Positions 17,233 to 26,113 of a stretch of DNA of 64,000 nucleotides are shown here, in pieces (the first letter of the stretch is position 1; every line of letters begins with the position of its first letter). The stretch spans positions 4,092,001-4,156,000 of the forward strand of contig NZ_CP103289.1 of NCBI RefSeq assembly GCF_024757985.1, in the 5' to 3' direction. Both the position numbers and the translations under genes were made by a program. The notes under the pieces are model-generated. The model was not told the DNA's origin. It saw only the letters and a list, made by a program, of their open reading frames with translations, and ran no database searches. This DNA comes from Cellulomonas sp. NS3. Lineage in GTDB: Bacteria; Actinomycetota; Actinomycetes; Actinomycetales; Cellulomonadaceae.

Positions 17233-18983
17233 GCACACCACCGCAGACCCCCCGCCCCGCCGCCCCCGACGAACGCGGCACCACGACCGCCGTCGCACCC
17301 ACCGACCGCCCGGCCGGCCCGCCCGCCACCGCCCCCATGAGCCGCCGCGAGATCCTCGAGTCGCTGTCCGGGATCCTCCTCGGCATGTTCGTCTCGATCC
17401 TCGCGACGAGCGTCGTGTCGTCCTCGCTCCCCCGGATCATCAGCGACCTGTCCGGCACCCAGTCGTCGTTCACGTGGGTCGTCGTCGCGACCCTCCTGAC
17501 CACCACGATCTCGACGCCCATCTGGGGCAAGCTCGCCGACCTCGTCGACCGCAAGCTCCTCGTGCAGCTCGCGCTCGTCGTCTCGGTCGTCGCGTCGGCG
17601 CTCGCGGGGCTGTCCCCGAACGTCGAGATGCTCATCTCGATGCGCGCCCTGCAGGGCATCGGCGCCGGTGGCCTGATGGCGCTCGGCACCGTCCTGATCG
17701 CCGACATCCTGTCCCCGCGCGAGCGCGGCAAGTACATGGGCCTCATGGGCGCCGTCATGGGCGTCGCGATGATCGGCGGCCCGCTGCTCGGCGGCGCGCT
17801 GACCGACTCGATCGGCTGGCGCTGGAACTTCTTCGTCGGGCTCCCGTTCGCCGTCGCCGCGATCGTCGTGCTCCAGCGCACCCTGCACCTGCCGGAGCGG
17901 GCGCGCCGGGTCGTGCGGATCGACTACGCGGGCGCCGCGCTCATCTCGGCGGGTGTCGCCGGGCTGCTGCTGTGGGTCACGTTCGCGGGCCAGAACTTCG
18001 ACTGGCTGTCCTGGCAGACCGCCGCGATGCTCGGCGGCTCCGTCGCCGCGCTCGTCGCCGCGGTCGTCGTGGAGAAGCGTGCCGCCGAGCCGATCATCCC
18101 CCTGCACCTGTTCCGCAACCGCACGCTCGTCCTCGCGGTCGTCGCGAGCGTCGCCGTGGGCGTCGCGCTGTTCGGCACCTCGGTGTTCCTCAGCCAGTAC
18201 ATGCAGGTCGCACGCGGCCGCACGCCCACCGAGTCGGGCCTGCTCACCATCCCGATGATCGTCGGCCAGCTCGTCACCTCGACCATCGGCGGGCGCCTCG
18301 TGACCCGCACCGGCCGCTACAAGACGCTCATGACCGTCGGCGCCGTCGTGCTCGGTGCGGGCCTGGCCCTCATGGGCACCATCCACTACGACACGAGCTT
18401 CGTGGCCGTCAGCGCCTGGATGTTCCTGCTCGGCGCGGGCGTCGGGCTGCTCATGCAGAACCTCGTGCTCGCGGCGCAGAACACGCTCGACGTCCGCGAG
18501 GTCGGCTCGGGCACGTCCACCGTCGCGTTCTTCCGCACCCTCGGCGGCACCGTCGGGGTGTCCGCGCTCGGCGCGGTGCTCGCCAACCACGTCACGACGC
18601 GCATCTCCGACGGGCTCGCGGCGCTCGGCGTCGACACGAGCGCGCTCGCGGGCGGCACGAGCGCGGTGCCCGACGTCGGCACCCTGCCCGCGCCGGTCCG
18701 CACGGTCGTCGAGTCCGCCTACGGCGACTCGGTCGCCGACCTGTTCCTGTACTGCGTGCCCCTCGCGGTCGTCGCGCTCGTCGCGGTGCTCCTGCTGAAG
18801 GAGGTGCCGCTGGGCCGGCAGTCGGGTCTCGAGCAGCTCGCCGCGCAGCAGGCCGGCGCCGAGGACGCCGCGGGCACGGCGTCGACCGAGCCCGGGCAGG
18901 AGCTCGCAGCGCGGACCGGGTCCGACCCGGCCGACGCAGCCGCCGCGGGCGACGCCCGCGAGACGGTCCGCTCGGGCGCGTGA
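17229..18983 (+). CDS. MFS multidrug transporter, DHA2 (14-TM) family
   Basis: 584 residues from a GTG overlapping the regulator's stop by 4 bases. A Pro/Thr-rich N-terminus is followed by about 14 membrane segments. Family motifs are visible: PRIISDLSGTQSSFTWVV, GKLADLVDRK (motif A) and a motif C-like run GAVMGVAMIGGPLLGGAL. A large loop (about 480-515) precedes the last segment, and the tail is acidic. It is a proton-driven exporter of drugs or toxic compounds under MarR control. Confidence 0.93.
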   Translation: MSTPPQTPRPAAPDERGTTTAVAPTDRPAGPPATAPMSRREILESLSGILLGMFVSILATSVVSSSLPRIISDLSGTQSSFTWVVVATLLTTTISTPIWGKLADLVDRKLLVQLALVVSVVASALAGLSPNVEMLISMRALQGIGAGGLMALGTVLIADILSPRERGKYMGLMGAVMGVAMIGGPLLGGALTDSIGWRWNFFVGLPFAVAAIVVLQRTLHLPERARRVVRIDYAGAALISAGVAGLLLWVTFAGQNFDWLSWQTAAMLGGSVAALVAAVVVEKRAAEPIIPLHLFRNRTLVLAVVASVAVGVALFGTSVFLSQYMQVARGRTPTESGLLTIPMIVGQLVTSTIGGRLVTRTGRYKTLMTVGAVVLGAGLALMGTIHYDTSFVAVSAWMFLLGAGVGLLMQNLVLAAQNTLDVREVGSGTSTVAFFRTLGGTVGVSALGAVLANHVTTRISDGLAALGVDTSALAGGTSAVPDVGTLPAPVRTVVESAYGDSVADLFLYCVPLAVVALVAVLLLKEVPLGRQSGLEQLAAQQAGAEDAAGTASTEPGQELAARTGSDPADAAAAGDARETVRSGA

Positions 18984-18991
18984 CGTCCCCC

Positions 18992-19027
18992 AGGGCCGGT
19001 CGCGGGCAGGTGCCCGTGACCGGCCCT
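18992..19027 (+). terminator. Terminator of the MarR/MFS operon
   Basis: A 17-bp stem (AGGGCCGGTCGCGGGCA with its complement, one G-T wobble) with a tight turn, directly after the transporter stop. Confidence 0.75.
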
Positions 19028-19086
19028 CGTCGTCCCCCGGGGGGACGAGCCGCGCCGGGTGCGCCGGCGTCCGTCAGGATGGTCCC

Positions 19087-19572
19087 GTGAGCACCTCGGC
19101 ACCGACCCCCGGCGCGACCAGCGGCGACGCGCTGCAGCACGTCGAGCACGAGCTCGGCCTCCTGCTGCGGCGGGCGCGCGCCAACTCGGCGCGGATGGCG
19201 GCGCGGGTCCACCCCGACCTCGAGCCCGCGGCCTACCCGCTGCTGGCGCACATCGCGCAGAACCCCGACGTCCGGGCCCGCGAGATCGCCGCGCACATCG
19301 GGGTCGGGAAGGGCACGATGTCGCGGCAGCTGGCCCGGCTCGAGGAGCTCGCGCTCGTCGAGCGCCGCCCCGACCCCGAGGACTCGCGCGGCCAGCTCAT
19401 CCGGCTCACCCCCGAGGGGCTGCGCCGGGTCGAGGGCGCGAAGGTCGCGCGGCGACGGTTCCTCGGGGCGGCGCTCGGCGCGTGGACCGACGACGAGATC
19501 GGCCACCTGGCGGACCAGCTCGCCCGGCTCAACGCCGACCTCGAGGCGGCGGCCCGCCGCCGCACGGACTGA
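19087..19572 (+). CDS. MarR-family transcriptional regulator (second)
   Basis: 161 residues, GTG start 60 bases after the preceding terminator. The winged helix includes REIAAHIGVGKGTMSRQLARLEELALVERR and a wing ending RLTPEGLRRV. It forms its own unit, closed by the hairpin at 19581-19616. Target genes are not evident; the MFS gene upstream already has its own MarR. Confidence 0.9.
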   Translation: MSTSAPTPGATSGDALQHVEHELGLLLRRARANSARMAARVHPDLEPAAYPLLAHIAQNPDVRAREIAAHIGVGKGTMSRQLARLEELALVERRPDPEDSRGQLIRLTPEGLRRVEGAKVARRRFLGAALGAWTDDEIGHLADQLARLNADLEAAARRRTD

Positions 19573-19580
19573 GGTCCGTA

Positions 19581-19616
19581 CCCGCCCGCGACCGGTCGAC
19601 GCCCGGTGCGGGCGGG
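19581..19616. terminator. Bidirectional terminator between MarR and NERD genes
   Basis: CCCGCCCGC pairs with GCGGGCGGG, and inside it ACCGG pairs with CCGGT after a one-base bulge, leaving a 7-base loop. It lies between convergent genes. Confidence 0.7.
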
Positions 19617-19626
19617 GACGGTCGGG

Positions 19627-20400
19627 TCAGCGCTGCCAGGTCGTGCGCTGGCGGGCGATCGCCGCGACGGCGTCGACCCGGGGGGCCTCGAGGCGCTCGG
19701 GCAGGCCCCGGAAGATGCCGGGCACGTCGTGCCGGGCGACGACGAGCGGCTCGTCGGGCTGCTCGTCGGGGTGCAGGTCGAGCAGGCCCTGCAGCACGAG
19801 CACGCCGCGGACGCGCAGCTGCGACCCGACGGCCGAGCGCAGGAGGCCCTGGACCCGCGCGGCCTCGAGCCGGGCGTCACGCAGGTAGGGCACCGGGCGA
19901 CCCTCGAGCTCGATCGAGCGGCCCTCGACGCGCACGCGCCGGCCGGGGTGCGCACGCTCGGTCACGGTGAAGATCCCGCCCGGGCCGAGCAGGAGGTGGT
20001 CGACGACCGTGCCCTGGCGGCCGAGCGGCACGCCGTGCACGACCTGCCAGCCCTCCTGCGTGAGCCGGTCGAGGCGCGTGCGGACCGACCCGCCGCGCTC
20101 GCGCCGTGCGTTCTCCGCCGCGCTGCCGGCGCTGTCGGCCGACGGGCCGTCGAGCGCGTCCAGCGTGCCGAGCCGCTTGTCGAGCGTCAGCGGCAGCACG
20201 AGCTCGGTGACGTCCGCGCGCAGGTACGCCTGCGCCGCGCGACGCACGCCGGCCTCCGCCGCGGGCTGGTCGATGATGACCTCGCCGGACTGCAGGTCGA
20301 CGCAGCCGAGCCGCGCTCCGGACTCGCCCGTGACGTACAGGCGGTCGGCGCCGTACCGGCGCCACCGTCGCACGATCAGGGCCTCGTCCACGTGAACCAT
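19627..20400 (-). CDS. NERD-domain protein
   Basis: 257 residues from ATG 20400 (ATG 20409 adds three). The C-terminal half carries a nuclease-related NERD domain (HGVPLGRQGTVVDHLLLGPGGIFTV, then the RVEGRSIELEGRPVPYLRDAR region). The N-terminal 100 residues resemble a small beta-rich domain with VYVTGESGARLG-like turns; no helicase or kinase is fused. NERD proteins are thought to act on nucleic acids, but activity is rarely shown. It is a single gene in convergent orientation to the MarR gene. Confidence 0.8.
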   Translation of the reverse strand: MVHVDEALIVRRWRRYGADRLYVTGESGARLGCVDLQSGEVIIDQPAAEAGVRRAAQAYLRADVTELVLPLTLDKRLGTLDALDGPSADSAGSAAENARRERGGSVRTRLDRLTQEGWQVVHGVPLGRQGTVVDHLLLGPGGIFTVTERAHPGRRVRVEGRSIELEGRPVPYLRDARLEAARVQGLLRSAVGSQLRVRGVLVLQGLLDLHPDEQPDEPLVVARHDVPGIFRGLPERLEAPRVDAVAAIARQRTTWQR

Positions 20401-20564
20401 TATCGGCATCCGCGGGCCCTGTCTGAACCCGCTCCCCGAACGCGTGACGCCTCGTCGCGCGCCCGGACGGCGTGTCGTCCCTCGGGCGGACGTGTCGCGC
20501 CCGCTACCACCCGGTTCGCGCGGCGTCCCGGGCGGGCTCGGTGCCCGTCGCGAGAGGATGGAGC

Positions 20565-21278
20565 ATGCGCCTCCTTCTCATCCGCCACGGCCAGACCTCC
20601 TCGAACGTCGGCCGCAACCTCGACACCGCGGAGCCCGGCGCGGACCTGACCCCGCTCGGCGAGCGCCAGGCCCGGGCGCTGCCCGCGGCGCTCGAGGGCG
20701 AAGGCATCGACGCCATCTACGTCTCGAACCTCGTCCGGACCCAGCAGACGGCAGCGCCGCTCGCGCGGGCGCTCGGCCTCGACGCGCACGTCCGCCCGGG
20801 GCTGCGCGAGATCTCCGCGGGGTCGCTCGAGATGGCGGACGACCTGCCGTCGATCCGGCTCTACGTCGAGACGATGCTGCGGTGGGCCGGCGGGGACCTG
20901 GACGCCCGGCTGCCCGGCGGGGAGTCCGGCGCCGCGACGCTGAGCCGGTTCGACCGCGTCGTCGAGGAGGCCGCCGCCGCGTCCGACGTCGCGGTCCTCG
21001 TGAGCCACGGGGCCGTGATCCGCGCGTGGGCGGGGGCCCGGTGCGAGGACGTCACGGTGGGGCTCGCGGCCGAGAACCCGCTCTCGAACACCGGCGCCGT
21101 GCTGCTCACCGGGACGCCGGGACGGTGGCGCCTCGAGGAGTGGCACGCGGAGGCGCTCGGCGGTGCGCTCGTCGACGACCCGTCGCGCGACGGACCGGCG
21201 GGCGAGCCCGTCCCGGCGGCGGTCGCGAGCGCGGACGACGCCGGTCCGGCTGCCGGGCGACCCGGACGCCGTGGGTAG
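20565..21278 (+). CDS. Histidine phosphatase family protein
   Basis: 237 residues from ATG 20565, with GAGAGG upstream. The phosphoglycerate-mutase-like RHG motif is at the N-terminus (LLLIRHGQTSSN), and the second histidine is in VLVSHGAVIRAWAG. Typical substrates are phosphorylated small molecules; none can be assigned. The C-terminal 35 residues are low-complexity. It overlaps the kinase gene by 8 bases, so the pair may act in the same pathway. Confidence 0.9.
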   Translation: MRLLLIRHGQTSSNVGRNLDTAEPGADLTPLGERQARALPAALEGEGIDAIYVSNLVRTQQTAAPLARALGLDAHVRPGLREISAGSLEMADDLPSIRLYVETMLRWAGGDLDARLPGGESGAATLSRFDRVVEEAAAASDVAVLVSHGAVIRAWAGARCEDVTVGLAAENPLSNTGAVLLTGTPGRWRLEEWHAEALGGALVDDPSRDGPAGEPVPAAVASADDAGPAAGRPGRRG

Positions 21279-21960
21279 CGCGCGGGCGCACGCCGGGGCA
21301 CGCGCCGACGGGCTCGACGAGGTCGTCCGCCGCCTGCGCGCCGCGGTCCCGGAGCGTGGGCGGGCGCTCGTCGCGGTCGACGGGGTCGGCGGCAGCGGCA
21401 AGAGCACGTTCGCGGCCGCGCTCGCCCGGCGTGTCGAGGACCGGCCGGTCCTGGTGCTGCACGCCGACGACTTCCTGCACCCGTCCGCGACCCGGCACGC
21501 GCGCGGGCGGCTCTCGCCCGAGGGGTTCTGGCTCGACGCGTACGACTACGCCGCGCTGACCGCCTGGGCGCTCGCCCCGCTGCGGGCCGGCGGCGACGGG
21601 CTCTACCGCACGCACGCGCTCGACCACGCGGCCGACCGCGCCGTCCGGCCGGACCCGGTGCGGGCTCCCGAGGACGCGCTCGTGGTCGTCGAGGGGACGT
21701 TCCTGCACCGCGACGAGCTCGCGGGGTTCTGGGACTTCTCGGTGTACCTGGACGTGCCGATCGCGGTGGGCCACCGCCGCCTCGCGCTGCGCGACGGGAT
21801 CGACCCGGACCCGGAGCGCGGTCCGCTGCGCCGGTACGCCGGGGCGCAGCGCCTGTACCTCGACGCCGCCGCGCCGTGGGGGCGCGCCTCGGTGGTCGTC
21901 GACACGACCGACGCCGCGTGCCCGCGGATCATCGACCCGGCGGCGGCGGCGCGGGGCTGA
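21271..21960 (+). CDS. Uridine-kinase-like P-loop kinase
   Basis: 229 residues from GTG 21271, which overlaps the end of the phosphatase gene. Walker A reads GVGGSGKST; HADDFLHPSATR resembles the uridine/phosphoribulokinase DDF motif; the lid-like RHARGRLSPEGFWLDAYDY segment follows. Family members phosphorylate nucleosides or related small molecules; this divergent type is common in actinobacteria and unassigned. A strong terminator follows. Confidence 0.85.
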   Translation: MGSARAHAGARADGLDEVVRRLRAAVPERGRALVAVDGVGGSGKSTFAAALARRVEDRPVLVLHADDFLHPSATRHARGRLSPEGFWLDAYDYAALTAWALAPLRAGGDGLYRTHALDHAADRAVRPDPVRAPEDALVVVEGTFLHRDELAGFWDFSVYLDVPIAVGHRRLALRDGIDPDPERGPLRRYAGAQRLYLDAAAPWGRASVVVDTTDAACPRIIDPAAAARG

Positions 21961-21993
21961 CGGCCGCAGCGGCGCTGACAGCCGCGGCGCGCC

Positions 21994-22024
21994 GACGGCC
22001 CCCTGCTCGGTGCAGGGGGCCGTC
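21994..22024. terminator. Bidirectional terminator between kinase and msrB
   Basis: Perfect 13-bp stem GACGGCCCCCTGC with 5-base loop, between convergent genes. Its right arm (GGTGCAGGGGGC) is shared with the hairpin at 34409-34443. Confidence 0.8.
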
Positions 22025-22032
22025 AGCGGTCG

Positions 22033-22476
22033 TCAGGCCTGGGTCTCCGGGGTCGCCGGCTCGAACGTCAGGCTGACCGAGTTCATGCAGAACCGGTCGC
22101 CCGTCGGGGTCTGCGGGGCGTCGTCGAACACGTGCCCCAGGTGCGAGCCGCACCGCGAGCAGCGGACCTCGGTGCGCACCATCCCCAGCGTGCGGTCGGT
22201 CAGCAGCTCGACCCGGTCGCCCGCGAGCGGCGAGAAGAAGCTCGGCCACCCGCAGTGCGAGTCGAACTTCGTGTCGGAGCGGAACAGCTCCTGGCCGCAG
22301 CCCCGACAGCGGTAGACGCCCTCGCGCTTCTCGTCGAGCAGCTCACCCGTCCAGGGGCGCTCGGTCCCGGCGCGGCGCAGCACCGCGAACTCCTGCGGCT
22401 GGAGCAGCAGCTGCCACTCGTCGTCGCTCCTGCTGACCTCGTAGCGGCTCGTGCCGTCGGTCGGCGTGCTCGTCAT
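22033..22476 (-). CDS. msrB: Peptide-methionine (R)-S-oxide reductase MsrB
   Basis: 147 residues, a normal length. Two zinc CxxC pairs are present (CRGCG, CSRCG), and the catalytic Cys130 is in DRFCMNS. The enzyme reduces methionine-R-sulfoxide in oxidised proteins in the cytoplasm using thioredoxin. Substrate-binding residues of the family (HCGWPSFF) are intact. It is transcribed alone and ends at the bidirectional hairpin. Confidence 0.96.
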   Translation of the reverse strand: MTSTPTDGTSRYEVSRSDDEWQLLLQPQEFAVLRRAGTERPWTGELLDEKREGVYRCRGCGQELFRSDTKFDSHCGWPSFFSPLAGDRVELLTDRTLGMVRTEVRCSRCGSHLGHVFDDAPQTPTGDRFCMNSVSLTFEPATPETQA

Positions 22477-22570
22477 GCGCCCTCCTCGTCGTCGCGGGGT
22501 TCACCCGTCGACCTGCACAACGCTGCGCCGCCGCGATCTGTGCCCGCACGCGCGGACCGGTGCGCCGGCC

Positions 22571-23476
22571 TCACGTGCGCCCCGCCGCCCGCTCGCGCTT
22601 GCGCCGGTACATCGCCGCGTCGGCGTGCCGGACGAGGTCGCGCGCGGTCGTCCCGTCGCTCGGGAACACCGCCGCACCGATGCTCACGGTCATCCGGTGC
22701 ACGGCGCCGTCGACGGTGAACGGCTCGCGCAGCGCCGCGTCGAGGTCGGCGACGACCCGGTCGACGGCGTGGGCCGTGTCGCCCGGGACCCCGGCGAGGA
22801 CCGCGACGAACTCGTCACCCCCGCGGCGCCCGACGACGTCCTGCTCGCGCAGCCGCGACTGCAGGCAGCGGGCCGCGTGCGTGAGGTAGACGTCGCCGAC
22901 GAGGTGGCCGTGCAGGTCGTTGCCCCCCTTGAACGCGTCGATGTCGAGGAACAGCACAGCGGCCCCCGTGCCCGTCGCGGCCGCGCGCTCGAGCACCCGG
23001 TACAGCTCGTCGTCGAACGCCGCCCGGTTGAGCAGGCCCGTCAGGGGGTCGCGGGTCATCGCCTGGACGGCGCGGGTCTGCGCCTCGACCTCGGGGGTCA
23101 CGTCGTGCTGGACGCCCATGAAGTGGGTGACCGTGCCGGTGCCGTCGCGTGCCACCGAGATGTGGACGTCGTTCCAGAACGACGTCCCGTCCGCGCGGTA
23201 GTTGAGCAGCCGCACGCGCGTGAACTCCCCGGCGCGCAAGCCCGCACCCATCGCGTGCACCGCGCCGCGGTCGGTCGCGGGGCCCTGGAGGAACCGGGCG
23301 TTGCGCCCGAGGACGTCCTGCGCCGCGTAGCCGGTCATGACCTCGAACGCACGGTTGACGTAGACGAGCGGGTGGTCCGCCCCGAGGGCGTCCGCGATGG
23401 TGATCGGCGTGTCCGCGGAGGCGATGCAGAAGCTGAGCAGGTCCTCCGTCGTGGGCGGGCGCCCGGCCTCACCCAC
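22571..23476 (-). CDS. Cysteine-free LOV-like PAS / GGDEF protein
   Basis: 301 residues from a GTG at 23476 (GTG 23485 also possible; further upstream codons look non-coding). Residues about 15-125 form a LOV domain with all usual flavin contacts: GRNxRFLQ, LNYRADG, FWND and FMGVQ. However, the adduct-forming cysteine in GRNCRFLQ is Ala60 here. The GGDEF motif (219-223) is intact, with the inhibitory site REQD five residues ahead. It is expected to make c-di-GMP under flavin-linked (light or redox) control without a cysteinyl adduct. Cytoplasmic, single gene. Confidence 0.9.
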   Translation of the reverse strand: MGEAGRPPTTEDLLSFCIASADTPITIADALGADHPLVYVNRAFEVMTGYAAQDVLGRNARFLQGPATDRGAVHAMGAGLRAGEFTRVRLLNYRADGTSFWNDVHISVARDGTGTVTHFMGVQHDVTPEVEAQTRAVQAMTRDPLTGLLNRAAFDDELYRVLERAAATGTGAAVLFLDIDAFKGGNDLHGHLVGDVYLTHAARCLQSRLREQDVVGRRGGDEFVAVLAGVPGDTAHAVDRVVADLDAALREPFTVDGAVHRMTVSIGAAVFPSDGTTARDLVRHADAAMYRRKRERAAGRT

Positions 23477-23568
23477 CGGACGCACCCGCGCGCCGGCCGG
23501 TTCGCACGATCGCCCCCCAACGACGCGGTCACGATCACCTGACCCCTCGACCCTACCGACGGGTCGGC

Positions 23569-23595
23569 CGGGTCGGCAGCCCGCCGCCCGACCCG
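23569..23595 (-). terminator. Possible terminator of gdhA
   Basis: CGGGTCGG and CCGACCCG are separated by 11 bases downstream of the glutamate dehydrogenase stop; the loop is GC-rich. Moderate support only. Confidence 0.35.
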
Positions 23596-23644
23596 TCCAG
23601 CGGCGTTCGTGCGCATCGCCACAGCGGCCCACGACCCGCTCGGG

Positions 23645-25009
<1,365 letters not shown>

Positions 25010-25021
25010 TCAGTCGACAGG

Positions 25022-25672
25022 TTATGCGGGACGGCCGTCGGACCCCGTGTCGTCCCCCGCGGGCCCGTCGTACCGCAGCCCGGCCTCCGTCACCCGGGCA
25101 CCCTCCGACGGCGGGTGCGGGGTGCGCCGGCCGTCGTGGCCGAGGTGCTCGACGGGCACGCCGTGCAGGAGCACCGCGACGTCGCTGATCAGCCGCCGGT
25201 GGCAGCGCCACCACACCGTCTCGCTGCACATCACCACGGTCGCGCGGGGCCCGCGGGCGACGTCGTCGAGCAGGTCCGCCATGCCGCCGCGGAACTCGTC
25301 GGTGCGGGTGTGCGCGGCGTAGGCGCGGAACGCCTCGACGCGCCACCAGGGGTCGAGGTCGTCGGCGGGTGGGCCGTCGGCGGTGGCCGCGCGCGACGCG
25401 GCGACGGTCCGCCGGCCACCGAGGCGCGGCTCCCAGCGGTACCCGACCCCCGCCTCGGGCAGCCAGCGCGCGAGCTCGTCGCGCGCGACGTGCGGGTTCC
25501 GGCGGCTGCCGGGGAAGCGCCGGACGTCGACGAGCACCCTCGCACCGGCGGCGCCCAGCACCGAGAGGATCTCGTCCTGCCCGGCGGTCCCGTGCCCGAA
25601 GGTGAGGAGCGTCCCGCCCGTCGGGGGCAGCGGTCCGGGCGGGGGCGGTCCGGGCGGGGGCGGACCCGGCAC
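25022..25672 (-). CDS. DUF488 family protein
   Basis: 216 residues from GTG 25672, chosen because GAGGAGGA lies right before it. A Pro/Gly repeat (PGPPPPGPPPPGP) opens the protein. The DUF488 core follows: TFGHGTAGQDEILSVL, LVDVRRFPGSRRNPH, and the cysteine-containing CSETVWWRCHRRLI. The family is widespread, structurally uncharacterised in function, and sometimes linked to nucleic-acid or thiol chemistry. It ends 39 bases before the gdhA start codon, so readthrough into gdhA is possible. Confidence 0.85.
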   Translation of the reverse strand: MPGPPPPGPPPPGPLPPTGGTLLTFGHGTAGQDEILSVLGAAGARVLVDVRRFPGSRRNPHVARDELARWLPEAGVGYRWEPRLGGRRTVAASRAATADGPPADDLDPWWRVEAFRAYAAHTRTDEFRGGMADLLDDVARGPRATVVMCSETVWWRCHRRLISDVAVLLHGVPVEHLGHDGRRTPHPPSEGARVTEAGLRYDGPAGDDTGSDGRPA

Positions 25673-25748
25673 GGCTCCTCCTCGTACGTCCGGCGGCTCG
25701 CGTCCCCGCCAGCGTCGCACGACGACCTGGCCGCCGCTCGGAGCCTCG

Positions 25749-25976
25749 TCAGCTGCGAGCGAGTCGCTGCCAGGTAGCGCTGCGGCCCGCGCCGTCGACC
25801 TCGACCTCGACCTCGACCTCGACCTCGACCTCGACCTCGACGAGACCTTCGGCGCAGAGCTGGGCGAGCGCCAGTCGGATCGTCGGGTGGGAGACACCGG
25901 GCAGCACAGCGCGGAGGTCGGAGATCCACCGCGCCGATGCGGAGGTCGAGGTCGGCGCAGGACTGCACGGTTCCGC
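25749..25976 (-). pseudogene. Possible winged-helix fragment with a Glu-Val repeat
   Basis: The open frame encodes WISDLRAVLPGVSHPTIRL, a helix-turn-helix-like stretch, followed by LAQLCAEGL, seven Glu-Val repeats and a normal-looking end (DGAGRSATWQRLARS). There is no good start in this frame; the nearest GTG is 25907. A plausible start (GTG 25980) is in another frame and joins at about 25930, so one frameshift (natural or sequencing) may split a small DNA-binding protein. The rest of the 440-base gap holds nothing clear. Confidence 0.35.
25795..25841. repeat. Hexanucleotide microsatellite (TCGACC)n
   Basis: Seven perfect TCGACC units plus a partial one. Because the unit is a multiple of three, slippage would lengthen or shorten the encoded Glu-Val run without changing frame. 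Confidence 0.9.
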
Positions 25977-26113
25977 TCACCTTCCGCTCATCCTGCTGAG
26001 ACGACCCCCACATGAGCGGATCAGCGGATCGCCGGCAGATGGCTTCCGGCGACCCGGTCGGCCGCCGAGCGGGGAGCGTGGGGTCAGGTCGACCGAGCAC
26101 GGGAGCCCGCGGC

